Of a stretch of 64,000 nucleotides of DNA, positions 45,241-59,886 are shown piece by piece. The stretch's first letter is position 1. Each line of letters starts with the position of its first letter. The notes under the pieces were generated by a model. That model was not told the origin of the DNA and did no database searches. It saw nothing but the letters and a program-made list of their open reading frames with translations. Source of the DNA: Volutella citrinella (lineage: Eukaryota; Ascomycota; Sordariomycetes; Hypocreales; Nectriaceae); assembly GCA_034401135.1 (NCBI GenBank), contig JAWZSP010000011.1:248001-312000 (forward strand), written 5' to 3'. Position numbers and translations under genes: made by a program.

Positions 45241-45513
45241 AATATAAACACGATATATTTATTATGTGGCAGCTGGATCATATTAGTGATGTGTGGTAGC
45301 TGGACTGGATTGGTATGTAGAGTATTTAGGTATTGCGAAATGGGTCTAGTGGGGCAAACTCGCACTAATAATAATCCGATCTACTCTTGTTAGGGATATA
45401 GCTCGATAAGTATTTAAATAGTCTATTTACTTTATTACTTTTTTTTTATTAATATAAGGCTTTCTATTTATCTTTATAATTATATAATTTGATTTAAATA
45501 AGTAAAGTATAAT
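45241..45513 (+). repeat. Copia 5' LTR (approximate)
   Basis: Shared with 51.69-51.97 kb: for example gtctatttactttattact..., tttatctttataattatata and tgatttaaataagtaaag. The first 150 bp still contain CA/TG dinucleotides; the rest does not. A tggtat at 45,525 just after it may be the primer-binding site start. Confidence 0.7.
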
Positions 45514-48500
45514 AATTATAAGCCTGGTATATATATATATAAAATATATAATAGCTACTTAGATATTTTAAATAGAGTATTTAATTATTATATTATTAGA
45601 TTCTTTTATATTTTACCCTTTTACTTTTAATCTATTATATAAATAATTAATTATAGTAGATAATATTTTAATTAATAGATAAATTACTCTTTTAGCTATT
45701 TAAAAGCTTAAAAAACTAATAGACTAGGTTAAGTAGTTTAATATACTAAAAACCTATATATAAAACCTTAGTATCTAGGATATAATTAACTTAATAGAAA
45801 TTATAAAGCTATTTAATATAATAAGAACTTTAAAATACTTAATTAAATAAAATACTATTTAAGTTCTCTAAGAATAAGCTAATAATAATAAACTTAAACT
45901 AAGTAAAGAAATTATAAACTAATAGCTTAGTCTTTTTATAAAAAGGTATACTTATAACTTTGCTTAATACTAAGAAAGTTAAAAGAAGTAGATAGCTATT
46001 TAGACTTAGATTATTTAAACTGTTAAATAGAATATTTATTAAAAAGCTATTCTTTTAGTTAAAAGCTTAAGACTTTTAAAAAAAGTAGTTACTTTTTAAG
46101 CCTTAATTCTTAACTTTAAAAAAAGGCTTATATTATTAAATATAATAATTATTAAGTAAGTTAGAAATAACTATTAAATATCTTTTATAAAAGCTAAATA
46201 TATAAATTTAAATATCTAAGCTTAGTATATATATTAATACTATATATATATAAAAGCTTAAGTATATATAATCCTTAAAATCTAAGAGAATCTTAGAATC
46301 TAAGATTTTCTTAAGGTAATAAGTACTTAGTTTACTTCTAAATAAGTATAAGAATAGCTTTAAGTCTTAGTTTTAAGTAAATAGTTAAGTAAAGGAAAGC
46401 TTTTTATAAAGATACTAGCTAAATATAAGTAATAGTTTAAAACTATTATAAGATTTTAAGTAGAGGATTTAAAGTATAAGAGTATTTTCTTAATATTAAG
46501 AGACCTTTTAAATACCTTAAACTAATTAAGTAATAAGCTAAATTACTACTTTTATTTATACTAAGGTAATAAATCTTTTAATAAATACCTCTATAAGTTA
46601 GAATACTTATAGAAGCCTTTTAAATATTTAAAGCTAGAAATAGTACTTATTAAGAAGTTATATTAAAAGCTTTATTATTTTTTAAAGTTAGTAAGGATTA
46701 CTTATATTAAGAATAATATCTAGTTTTTTAAATAGGAAGGGCTTTGCTTAATCTTGATATTAAAGGGTTAGATTAAGTAAGATAATACTTAGAAAGCTAT
46801 TAAATAGCTAGGTAAGGTTGTCTATATAATATTAGACTTAGAAGATATTTATAATAAAGATAAAGCTTTAGGTATTTATACTATACTTTTAATTTTACAA
46901 TATCTGCTTTTAAAAAGTACTTTTCTAGATAATTATAGTATATTTTATTTAATTAATTCTATTAATCTTTTAGAACCTAGAACTTTTTAACTTTTTATAA
47001 GTAAATTTATAAAAGCTAGGACTATAGATTTTCTAATTATTAGATATAGTAAATATATAATCAGGAAGATCTTAAATAGACTAAGAGGTAAGTAATTAAA
47101 AGATCTTAAGCTTATAAATATAGTTATTATAAAAGGGTTTTATATAAATATTATATTAAAAGCTTTATTATATAAAAAAGGGATTTAATATATAAGCTTT
47201 AATTACTTATTATACTTTAAAACCCTTGTTAAAAGCTTTATTATTACTAACTTGATTTATAAATATAATATCACTCTCTTAGAGTATAAGCTATTTAAAG
47301 ACTATTACTTATTAAGCTTTTTAATATACTAATAATAATTATTAAGTAGTTAAGTATTAATTTAAATACTTAAATATATAATTAATACTATTATATATTA
47401 TAAGCCCTTAAGAAACCCCTTAAAAATATAACTTAATAAAGAGGAGCTTTAGTACCTTTAAGTAGGCTACTTAAAAAGAGATACTTTAAGAGAGCTTATA
47501 AAATATATAAAGAAAATATAAATAAAAAGAACCGCGTGCTTAGACTATAAAGTATATATATAGGTTATAGCTTTATAAGTTATATTATATAGACTACTAA
47601 GCTTATACTTACTATACCCTTTTTAATATATTTACTAAGATTTTTAAGACTACTTACTATTTTATAATAAGTAATAATAGCTCTTAGTAATTAAAAATAA
47701 GTTTAATAGGATAATAAAAACTTAACCTTTTTTTAATAAGATATTAATTATAATCTTTAATACTTTATATATATATAAGTATTAAGTAAAAAGATAATTT
47801 AGCTTTTTAATTTATATCTTATAATATAATAATAAGAAAGTTATAATTATAATAGTAAATAAAATAGTATATTAATATTAGATATATTTTAAAAGTATAA
47901 AAATAGAGCTTATATTAATAGGTATATATAAACTAAATAGCTTATTAAAATTAGTAAGAAAGATAATTATAAATAAATTAAACTTAATACTTATTAAAGT
48001 AAACCTTTTTATAAACTTATAGCCTAAAAGTATTTATATTACTATTTATTTACTTAATATAAGCCTGAATAAAAAGTAGAAGTAGATCTTATTATAAGAG
48101 CTACTATATAACTAGTTTAAAAAGAATATATAGTTACTTATAACTAAGCTGATAATAGACCTAATATTTAATTAAAGTAGTATTTATACTTATAAATACT
48201 ATGCCTATCTACTTAGCTAAGACTATAAAAATAAAAGGAATAAAAAAGAGATAAAAGTCAGTTTTAAAGAGTATATTAAGTATTTAGTAAGCTATAGGGC
48301 TATTAATATTTATAGAATTTAGATCTTTTACTTAGAAAGTGTTATTATAACTAAGAATATTTACTTTAATAAGAAGGTCTATTATATTTTTAGTATTAAG
48401 AGCTTAGATAAGCTCTTAATCTAGGAATTTAATAATTAGGTTATTAAAATAGATAGCTAAGGGCTTAAGTAATAGTTATAACTTAATAATTAGGATAATA

Positions 48501-51500
48501 AAAGCTCTTTAATAAGAAGTATAGGTTTAAACTTAAAGATAGAAGTATCTAAGAGTATAGTTATTATAACTAAAAGTACTAAAAAGCTATTAATACTAAT
48601 ACTTAAGTAGATACTAATAGGACTTTAAATACTATAAAAGATATTAAAATAGACTTAATATATTAGTAATATTTAATAAAGTATAATTAAGTAGTAAGGT
48701 ATATTTTAAAAAGTAGTTAAAAGTATTAAATTACTTAATTAAAGCTTTTTTAATTTTAAAAGCTATAAGTTAAGAGAGGAAATAAAAGAGGAAATTATAA
48801 TATAATAAGAAAGTAATAAACCTTATTATAAAAGTAATATAAGATCTAGTAATAGAGGATATAACTTAGAAATAAGAAATAAAGTATTTATTTTTAACTA
48901 AGATATTCTATTTAAACTACTTTTTAAAAAGTAAAGAAAGAGCAGGATTATACCTAAATAAATATATATAAGTATATAAATAAGTAAGAAATAATATATA
49001 AAATAAATAACTTATTTTAATTAGAAATTATATTATAAAGTAGACTTAGCTAAGAATAGGTTAATTAATACAATCTTTAAATAGCTTAATAAAAGCTTAT
49101 CTAAGTACTTATTATACTACCTATCCTTACTATAGATAATAAAAGCAGCTTTTAATTAAAAGTATATAGTAAGGAAAGAAGCTATGCTAAAAAAGCTAGA
49201 TAATAAATAGTCAAGCTTACTTTTAGTACCTAAGAGCTAGAAAGAAATACTGACTTATATAATAAAAACTTAGTTCTTAAAAGCTATAAAAAGGGAAATA
49301 CAGGCACTAATTAATAAAGTAACCTAGGTAGTAATTAAATACTTAAAAGTAACCTCTTGCCTATTACTTTTAAAGTAGGTATTTATTTATAAGCTTAATA
49401 ATTAAGGCTAACTAGAGAGATATAAGGTATATATCTATATACACAGAGACTTTTAAATAAGTACTAAAGCTTAAAATATATATATAGCTACCTTAATTAT
49501 ATAGTTATTCTAAATAATAATTACTTTTACTACTTAATTTAATCTAGATATAAAGTAACTAAATATTAAAAATACCTTTTTAAATACTATCCTAGGTAAG
49601 TATAAAGAATTAGTGTTTTATAAGCTATTAAAAGGATTTAAGTAGTTAGGTAAGTATATTAAACTACTATAAATACTTTATAAAATAAGGGATTTATTAA
49701 AGCTATAGTTTAAAGAGCTTTTATAAATCTTTAAGAAGCTAGGAATAGAGTTTTATAAAAAGGAGCCTTGCTTATTTTATATAAAAGATTGATATATCTT
49801 TATTATATTCTATATAGATAATATTCTTGTTTTTAATTATAAGATATATATATTAAAAGCTTAGGAGATTATTAATAAGCTTAAGGCAATATATAATACT
49901 TATAATCTTAAAGAAGTAAAGTAGTTTCTTAGGATTAGGATTATTAAGGACTAGACTAAGTATATAATTGCCCTTATATATAATTAATATATTAAAAAAG
50001 TAATATAGAAATATATATATAAAGCTTAATAATTACTACTATTAATCTTAATACTATATAAAAAGTATAAGAAAAAGGAAGATAAGGTAAATACTTAGAA
50101 AGTTAAAAGCTATTAAGAAATTATTAAGATATTACTTTATATAATAATTATAATATAACTTAATATTGCATTTTGTATATCTTTATTATCCTGCTTCTTA
50201 ACTAACCTTAGTACTAATTATATAGAAGTAGTAGTCTAAGTACTTAAATATCTTAATATTATAAAATACTATATAATTTAGTATAAGTTAAGTAAATAGA
50301 ATTAGTACCTACTAATTGCTAGTAATATATTATATATAGATAATAGCTCTATATATAAATCCTTATAAAGATATCTAATTACTTTATTTAAGAGTATAAT
50401 AATATAAAAGGTAATATAATAAGCCATAATTATAATAAGTATAATAAAGGCCGAGCTGCTTACTTTATAATAGATTATAAAAGAAGTAGTTTTTTTAAAA
50501 CGCCTTTTTTAATAACTAAGTTTTAATACTAAATAGGTATAGGAGCTTTACTATAATAATCTTTAAATAATTTAAGCTATTATAAACTAGAGTACTTAGT
50601 TAATTATAAAGCTGCAGTATATTAATATTTAAAACTATTAGATTAAGTAGGAATAGCTTAAAAGTATATTTAATATAGTCTATCTACTTATAGTATAAAT
50701 ACTAGCTAATAGACTTATAAAGCTGCTAGATAAGCAGAAGTTTAAGTATTTTTATATAATACTTAACTATATAGAGATTAATTACTTTTACTAAGAGATA
50801 AAGCTTAATACTTATTTAGTTATTAATTTATATATATTAGGGCAATCTATTTTATTAACTATTTAAAAACTACTACTTAAAGTACTATTAGTCCCTTAAA
50901 TATTACTAATTAATATTTATTATAAGCGCACTCTCTTAAATAGTAGTAAAGATAGTATATTTAAAAAGCTTGCTTATACTTTTATTAATAAAAGTACTAT
51001 ATACTTTAATAAGAGCCTTAGTAAGCTTATAAGTAAAAAAGCTAGGGTAGTACTTAAATATAACTAGAATAATATATATAGTAGTATATATATTCTAGAG
51101 TAGAATTAGTATACTAAGTAGTTAATATTAAAAGTAAAAGATTAAGAGAGTATACCTAAGAGTTACTAGTCTTTAAGTTTAAGTTAGTAAAGATAGGGGT
51201 TAATTAAAAGAATTAGATTATTAAGATAAGAATCAGAGGCCTAATATAAGCAGAGGTTAGTTAATATAAATACTTAATAAAAATAAAGTAAGTAAACTTA
51301 TAGTAGCTTATATATATAGCTACTATTATAATATAGAATACAGTGCTTAAAGCGACCTTTAATAGGAATATATTAAGCGATTCTGCTTTTACTAAAAGCT
51401 ATACTATATATATACTTTAAGTAAAAAAGAGCTTAGTTAGTAATAAAAATAATAATAAAAGAAGATTTTAATAGTTAGAACTAAAGCTTATAGAAGTAAA

Positions 51501-51689
51501 AAGAGAGTATATATACTATTATTATTATTACTACTATTATTATTAATAAAAAAAAGGAAAAAGAAAGAAGAATTAAATAGAGGAATTAAGGCTTACTTAT
51601 AAATAAAAGTAAGTATTAACTTATAAAACTATTATTATAATTTACTAAAGTAAGCTAGAGGCTATAATAGTAAATTATAACTTAATTAT

Positions 51690-51972
51690 AGTAAATAATA
51701 TATTAAATACTTTAAATAATATATAACTCTTTAAATAGAGTATTTAAAACTTATATTAAATATAAACTTTAAATAGAAAGTATATTATAAAATAGGTTTA
51801 GTAGAGCAAACTTATATTAATAATAATCTAATCTACCCTTATTAAAGATATAGTTTAATAAGTATTTAAATAGTCTATTTACTTTACTACTTTTCTTTTA
51901 TTAATATAAAGCTTTTTATTTATCTTTATAATTATATAGTTTGACTTAAATAAGTAAAGCGTAATATTAAGT
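51690..51972 (+). repeat. Copia 3' LTR (approximate)
   Basis: Matches the 5' LTR, with C/G to T/A differences throughout (for example ggggcaaactcgcacta in the 5' copy against agagcaaacttatatta here). Confidence 0.7.
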
Positions 51973-52580
51973 TAATAGCTTAGATAGTTATTAGCTACCT
52001 TATAGTAAGTTTCTTTAAGAGATATTAGTAACTGCTAGTATTATTTAAGCTATTAAAACTATTAATAAATTATATATTTTTATTTATAACTATATTTTAA
52101 AAAATAAATACTAATATAAATAAAAAATATATATATTATATAATTAAATAATTATAAGTTTTTTTAAAAAAAAAATAATTAAATATTAATTAAATATTTT
52201 ATTTAAAATTTTAAAATTTTATTTAAATATTATAAAAAAATATCTTATTTTAATTTAATAATTAAAATTTAAATAAATTATATTTTATATAAATATAATA
52301 AAAATATTTATATATTATTAATAATAATTTCTTTTATTATTTATTTATTATTTAAATTAAAAAAATATAAAATATTTTATATTTAATATATAAAATTCTT
52401 TTTAAATAATTTTATTATTTATAATTTTAATAGAATTAAATATTAATATATTTTTATAAATAATTAAATTTATTAAAATATAATATATTATTAAAATATA
52501 TATAATATATATTTTTTAAAAAAATTAATTATTATATTATTAAAATAAATTTTAAAAATAATTTAATATAAATATCTTTT
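51973..52580. other. AT-rich sequence between the two retroelements
   Basis: Nearly pure A and T with no recognisable feature; heavily mutated repeat DNA. Confidence 0.5.
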
Positions 52581-52866
52581 TATTATAATATCTAGTATTA
52601 GGCTCTACCTTAGCTACAGAGCGCTACTTAGCTTAGTTATAAAAACTAATAGAGCTAGGTATAAAAAGTAGGGTAATACTACTATTAATATATATACTCT
52701 AAGAAGCTTTATAATATATAATATTATAAAGGAAGTTTATTAAGGTATTAAGTAAGTTTTAGTTACTTTTTATTATAAAATCCTACTATTACTTTTTTTT
52801 TATAAAGCTATATAGCCTAACCTATATATTATTATATATTATATACTTTATAATAATAATTCTAAA
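52581..52866 (+). repeat. Gypsy 5' LTR
   Basis: About 285 bp, from tattataatatctagtatta to the atatactttataat region; matches 59.61-59.89 kb along its length. Confidence 0.85.
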
Positions 52867-55800
52867 GCTTCTTTATAGCTTTTTAAGATATAATAATATT
52901 AAGTAAGAGAAGTATACTAGCTAACTACTTAATAAGGAGATAAGCCTTTTTAAACCCTTTTTAAAAAGATAATTTTATATCTCTAGACTATATTATTAAA
53001 ATCTCCTTTTTATTAGACTTTAAAACTAGTATGCCTTAGATTACTTATATTAAGAGGTATAAGATTAAAAGAAAGGCTATTTAAGAACTAAAAAAAACCT
53101 AAGAAATAGAAGATCTAGGACTAATATAGAGCTCTCTTAGTATAGTTTAATTATAAAAAAGATAAGATAATTTCTAATAGTAACTAGAGGTTTTATAAGA
53201 AATCTAGTATTTTTAAGCTAAGACCTAGCTTTTAAAAAAAGAGGTAGGCTAAGTATTTACTAATACTTATTATAAAAGGTATTAAATCTTAAAGTCTTTT
53301 TTTTTAAAAAAGGAAATTAATCTTAAGTTATTAAAACTTAAGGTCTTAATTATTTTATTAATTATTTAAAAGTAAGAGGATTAGTTATTAAGCTTATAAT
53401 ATACTTTCTAAGGTTTATATAAATTTAAAAAAGACTAATATAAAATAGTACTAGCTTTATAGTATTTAAATAGTAATAGTTAAGCCTTTTTTAAGAAGTC
53501 TTTAAAAGCCTTTTTAAAAAAGAAATAAAAGGCTCTTAAAAAAGATTAAGATACTTTTTAAACTTAGTTAAAATTTTTAATTTATAGGGCTTTTAATATT
53601 AAGGTTTTAATTAGATTTTAATTAAAAAAGGCTAAGTAATAAGTAAACTAAACCTTTTAAGAATTCTATTACTACTTAAACTCTATTAAATAGTAATTAA
53701 GATATTATTAAAGTAAGTAGAAGTAAGAGATTATATTTTTAAGTAAGTTATAAAAGCTGCTTTAAAATAAGTTAATTAAGGTAGATATAGACCTTTATTA
53801 AAAAGCTCTTATATAAAAAGTAAAAGTAATCTAGCTTTTTATAAAATATTAAGTCTTAAAGAATAAGTAAAAGTAAGATAATAAGAAAGAGCTAATAAAG
53901 AAATACTAAAAGAAAGCCTTTAAATTATTTTTTTTTTAAAAAATAAAGAAAAAAAAATAAGATAGCCCTTTTTTAAAAAACTTTATTAAGTTAAAAAGCC
54001 TTTTAAATAAGAAGCTAAAAACTAAATAAGGGAATATCTAATACTATAATTACTAAGAGCTAGGCTATATTATATTTAATTACCTTAAAATAAAAAAAGA
54101 AAATAGTATTAAGAAAGTAATAGAAAAAGTATTAAGATAATAAAAGATTTAATAACTCTTAGTAACTTAAACTTTTTTATATTTATTAATAGATAAACCT
54201 TAAAAATAATATTAAAAGCTAAACTCTTATCTAGCTGCTAGAATAGTTTAGTTATATTATTATAAAACCCTTTTAAAAAGATCTTAAATTAATTCCTTAG
54301 TTTTAAAAATCTAAAACTGCTATAATTAACTCTATAACTCCTAGCCTAAGCCTTAGTATATACCTTTTAATTAATAATTATAATAAAAGCACTTCTTAAT
54401 ATTAAAAAAGTAAGTAATATAATTAATAAAAGTATTACTAACTATATAAGCTTTTAAAAGTTATATAAAAAGGCCTTAATCTTAATAAATATAGATTAAA
54501 TAGTTTTAAAAATAGGTAATATTTAGATTATACTTATATCTTTAACTAATTTTAAGGAAGTTATTTATTAAGTAACTCTCTTAATAATAAGGACTTAAAG
54601 AGGCTTTAATATCCTCTTACTACTTTCTTAAATATTATTATCTAAGATAGTAATCTTAATTAATATTTAAAAAAGAAGATAGTAATTTAAATTAAAATAA
54701 GACTAAATCTAAGTTAAAAATACCTAAAAGTTTTAATAAACTTACTAAATAATAGAGTAAGTATATAATATTTATAAAATAGATATAGGCTATTTACTAA
54801 AGTATTAAGATTATAAAACTTATTAGTATACTAAAAAAATCCTTATTAAATTAAAAAGCTTATAATAATTTTTTTAAAAAAAGAGTATAATAAAACTCTT
54901 ATTATATAGTAAGTAGGACTATATAATTAATATTATACTAAGAAAGTTACTACTTTTTAAACTAATCTACCTACTTTTATAAAAGGAACTTAATATACTT
55001 TATTAATACCTAGTTAATAATTTAGTAAATAGATATATCTAATATTTAAAAAGCTTAGTAAGGGCTTTAATCCTTTTTATTTCTAAATTAAATAGGTCTT
55101 TTTATTTATATATTAACTACTAAAGGCTAAATAAAGTAATAACTAAGAATTAGTACTCTCTACTATTAATTTTAAAAATTATTAACTATATTTAAAGCTA
55201 CTGCTTTTTTAATAAGCTAGATATTAAAGATATATATTATTAGATCTAGATAAAAGTAAGTAATAAGTAGAAAATAGCTTTCTAAACCTATTATAAGTAT
55301 TTTAAGTATATAATTATATTATTTAAACTTATTAATACCTTAGCTACTTTTTAAAACTATATTTACTAAGCTTTAAAAGACTTTTTAGATATAGTCTATA
55401 TTATATTTATAAATAATATACTAATCTTTTTAAAAGATTATAAATCTTATATAAAAGCTTTTTAATAAGTAGTTAAACAGCTTATAGTAATAGAACTATA
55501 TATAGTACTAAGTAAGTGCTATTTTTATTAATTAGAAATTATATTTTTTAAGTTTATTATATTAGTAATAAGAATATTTATAAACTTTAAGAGAGTTAAA
55601 ATAATTACTTTATAGCTAGAGTTAAAAACTTATTAAAAAGTCTAGGTATTCCTAGGTTTCTATAATTTTTATAAAAGATTTATATAAAGCTACTTTTTAA
55701 TAATAGCCCTTTTATTAGACCTCTTAAAAAGATTAATTAAAAGTAAGAAATTAAAAAGAGTGACTTTTATAAATAAGTAGTAGAATATTTTCTAAAAGCT

Positions 55801-58800
55801 TTATAAATCTTTTTAAAAAGTATTAATATTATATTACTTTAACTTAAAAAAGCCTATATAATTAAAAACTAATACTTTATATTTTATAATATTAAGTATT
55901 ATTTTTTAATAAAAAGGAGATAGTCTTTAGTACTTTATTATATTTTAATTATAAAGGTTTTAGGAAGCTAAGTTAAATTATAGTACCCTAAATAAAGAAA
56001 TATTTATAATTATAAAGTTATTTATAAATTAAAAGTATTACTTTAAAAAGCTAGTAAAATCTATTAAAATCCTTAGTAATTATTAAAATTTATAATCTTT
56101 TATAAAAAAGGAGTATTTAAATAGTTAGTAAGCCTAGTAGTATATTAAGCTTATACTATATAACTTTATAATTAAGTATTAGCTAAGTAAAATAAACCTT
56201 ATTAATAGACCCTTTTAAAGGCTAGACTATAAGAAAGAGAATACTTCTGAAAATAGCTTAGTAAATAGCTTAATAAATTAAATAGTTACTAAGATTAGAC
56301 TATTTAAAAAAGTAATAGTATTAGTAGATACTAAGGTCAGCTTTATATAAGTAGCGCGAGATTATAATAAACTTATTCTTAAGAGCTATATAATATAATC
56401 AGACTGAGTAAAGAAGAAATTTAAAATACTATCTAAACTCTCTTAAAAAGATATATAAAAAGCCTTAATTAAAAAGATTATTAATAATAAAAAAGTCTTA
56501 GTAATTCTAATAAAGATAATTAAGATATTATAGTTTTATAATTTAATAGTAAAGACTTATTAAGATCTTATTACTAAGTAAAAAGCTATAAGAAATCTTT
56601 ATAAATAGTATATTATTAAGGATTTATTATACTTTTAGTAAAGGTTATATATACTAGATAGTATTATATTATAAAATAAGATTCTTAAGCTATATTATAA
56701 TTATCTAATAGTAAGTTATTTTAGAATTAATTAAATACTTAAGATATTTTAATAAAAACTATACTAAAAGTATATAAAAGACTCTATAATATAATAAGTT
56801 AGTACTTATTTAATATACTAAAGAATAGTATTAAAGAGATATAAACTATATAATAAGCTTAAACCTTTTTTAATACTTAGTTAATTATAATTTAAATTAT
56901 TAATAGACTTTATTATAAGATTACTACTTATAATAATTAAGTAAAGTAAAGTTAATATAATACTAATTATTATAAATTATTATATAAAGTATACTTAATT
57001 CTTAGCTATACTTAAAGTAATTAATATAATAGAGTTTATAGAGTTATTTTATAAAGAGATTAATCTTATTTTTAGCTTATTAAATAGTATAATATTAGAT
57101 AGAGGCTTGATTTTTATAAGTAAATTTTAGTAAGCTATTTATATATAAATATTAGTAAAAAGAAGGCTTTTAATAATATTTTATTTATAAAGTAATAGAT
57201 AAATAAAGCACTTTAATTAGACCTTAGAATATTACTTATATATATTTATAAAAAACTATTAAAAAGTATAACTAAACTTTTTACTATAAATGCAATTTAC
57301 TTATAATAATACTTAGAATATAATAATAAGTATATTATTAATAAAGGCTTTTATAAAATACTTACTAAATATATATCTAGGTCTTAAGAATAATCTTATA
57401 AAAAAGGGGATATTTAAAGTAAGTATAAGATTAATAAAATTATAATAGGTTTAAAAAGAGCTTAAAAACTATTAAAAAAATATAGTAAAGTAGTATATAA
57501 AAATTATAAACTATAAGTACTAAGAGTATAGTTTTAAGAAAGGATAGCTTATATTACTCTTAATAAGTAATTTAAAATTCCTTAAATAGAAAAGAAAGCT
57601 AGTACTATACTATATTAAGCCCTTTTAAATTCTAAAAAAGGTTAGTTTAAAAGCCTACTAATTAGCTCTATTAAACTAGCTAAGTTATATTTATAATATT
57701 TTTTATATAAGCCTACTAGAGCCCTAATAATACTATAAGAAAATACTTAATAAAAGTATACTAATACCTAACTTATAAGACTTAAAAGGAAAATAAAAAG
57801 TTAAAATAGTAAAAAATAAATAAAAGTATAAAAATAAGTAATTTTACTTTATTAAGTAGTTAGAGTAGTTTATAGAGTTTAATTAGTAAGTTCTTAAAAT
57901 AGATATAAAGAATATAAAAAAAGCAGTTATAGAATATTATAAAGTAAAGAAAGAAAAAGCTATAAAAAGACAGGCTAAATTAAAAAAAAGCAGCTAGTAA
58001 ACTCTTATAATTAGCTTATAAAAACCTACTTATTAAACTCTAAAATAAAAAAGTTACTTAAAACTATTTAAAAATTATTATAATCTACTATTAAAACCCT
58101 AGTAATTTTAAGTCTAATCTATATTATTAATATTAGTATTATTTAAGTTTAAGGACTTTAGTATTATAATTACCTACTTATACTACTAAAACTAAGATAA
58201 ATTAGTATAAAAAGGCTAGGAAGGTATTTAAAAAGCCCTATAAAAAAGAGTTAGAAGTATTATAAAAAGGCTACTAATATAATAAGCTTATTATTTATTC
58301 TTTTAAATTATAAACTTATTCTAAAACCTATTTAATAGCTAGGTAAGGTACTAAATAATATTAAAATTTATTACTTAAAAGCTCTATACTTACTACTTTT
58401 TAAGCTAGTTTATAAAAATATAAGACTTTTAGATAGCTTAATTAAGAGTACTTTTTAATAGGTAAAGTACTTATATCTTAGTAATAGCCTAAAAGTAAAA
58501 CTCAGGCTTATTATAACCTAGCTAAAGATTTTTAAAAAAAGTAAGAGAACTCTTATTACTAATATAAGCTATTTCTATTAGTATATTATAATAGGTATTA
58601 TTTAAAAAATAATTATAGCTATTATATATTTTTTAATAAAAGATTAATAAAAGCTAAATAATTAAATTAAAAAGAGCTTATAAGGTTTTTAAGCTTCTTA
58701 GTATAATAAGTAACTATAAACTTAAAATCAAAGATTTTACTATTTTATTATAAGGCCTTAGTAGTACTAAATATACTTAAGATCTTAGAGAACTTATAAA

Positions 58801-59371
58801 TAGTAATATATACTTTATATACTTAAAGAAATATATAGTAGATATTTATTAAAGTAATTATAAAGTTAGTTAAGTTAAAGCTAAAGAAAAAAGAAATATT
58901 TATAAAAGTAAGGAGAACTTAGAGAAAGTTAATATAATTAAGAATAATAATTAGGTTAATAATATTACTTTCTATTCTACTAAAAGACTTAAAAAGATTA
59001 GAAAGTTAAATAAAATTAAAAAGATAAATACTTATAAATAATAAGTCTTATTATTATACTTATAATATAAGTAGTAACTGCTTATAGTATTAAAAAAAGT
59101 ATAAAATAAAGGTATAATAATAAGAATATTTTAAGGATTAGCTTAAATATATAAGTAATTATAGTACTTAGTTATACTAAGATATTTTATATACTATATA
59201 AAAAGTATTAAAATAAGTATAAAATAAGTAGTTAAAATTATAAAAGGGGTAGAGGAAGATATTATAAAAAGGTAGTATAGGATTTATATAGCTTAAAAAT
59301 ATTAATAAATAAAAAAAAAGGAAAAAAAGTAGCTAAGTAAAAAGAAGGCCTCCTTTTTATACTTTAAAAAG

Positions 59372-59466
59372 TATAATTACTAATTATAAATATAATTACT
59401 AATTATAAATATAATTACTAATTATAAATATAATTACTAATTATAAATATAATTACTAATTATAAA
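59372..59466. repeat. 19-bp tandem repeat, five copies
   Basis: Five near-identical units of tataattactaattataaa inside the gypsy element between the chromodomain and the 3' LTR. Confidence 0.9.
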
Positions 59467-59608
59467 AATAATTACCTATTTAATTTACCTTAATATAGTA
59501 AAAATAGAATATAATTAGTAGTAATTTACTATTAAATTATAGTAAGGTTAGTAGTTATATTTTACTAGCCCTAGTACTAAAGATAGCGCTATAAGAAGGG
59601 GGATAAAT

Positions 59609-59886
59609 TATTATAATATTTAGTATTAAGCTCTACTTTAGTTATAAAGCGCCACTTAGCCTAGTTATAAAAGCTAGTAGAGCTAAGTATAAGGAGTAAG
59701 GTAATACTGCTACTAATATATATATTTTAAAGAGCTTTATAATATATAATATTATAAAGGAAGCTTATTAAAATATTAGGTAAGCTTTAGTTACCTTTTA
59801 TTATAAAATCTTATTATTATCTTTCTCTTTATAAAGCTATATAGCTTAACTTATATATTATTATATATTATATACCTTATAGTAAT
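59609..59886 (+). repeat. Gypsy 3' LTR
   Basis: About 278 bp, matching the 5' LTR with mostly C/T and G/A differences (for example gagcgctacttagctta against aagcgccacttagccta). Confidence 0.85.

Larger units (their letters stand above)
45241..51972 (+). mobile_element. Ty1/copia LTR retrotransposon, RIP-mutated
   Basis: Flanked by related LTR-like ends. Read through stops, the plus strand shows in order: an integrase-like region (47.7-48.1 kb), reverse transcriptase around 49.6-49.9 kb (YKLLKGFK at the LYGL position; FYIDNILVF at 49,809, where the family has YVDD; LKEVK.FLRIRI for G.L..FLGI), and RNase H (50.3-50.5 kb, ILYIDNSSIYKSLQRY...IIKAELLTL). This integrase-before-RT order is that of copia. 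Stops are everywhere, the coding capacity is gone, and D-to-N changes are as expected from G-to-A transitions. The element is about 6.7 kb long. The exact ends are uncertain by some tens of bases. Confidence 0.8.
52581..59886 (+). mobile_element. Ty3/gypsy chromovirus-type LTR retrotransposon, RIP-mutated
   Basis: Bounded by clear LTRs. Read through stops, the plus strand gives reverse transcriptase at 55.2-55.45 kb (KLDIKDIYYQIIK-like, FKLINTLATFQNYI, YIIFINNILIF where the family has YLDDILIF), VQVFLGFYNFYKRFI at 55.65 kb, RNase H, and integrase at 56.6-57.4 kb. A chromodomain-like segment follows at about 57.8-57.9 kb (KYKNKQFYFIKQLEQFIEF for QYLVKWKGY...TWEP). RT-RNase H-integrase-chromodomain is the order of gypsy chromoviruses. 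No open frame survives. A purine tract (agaaggggga) at 59,594-59,603 sits just before the 3' LTR as a polypurine tract should. Confidence 0.85.
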
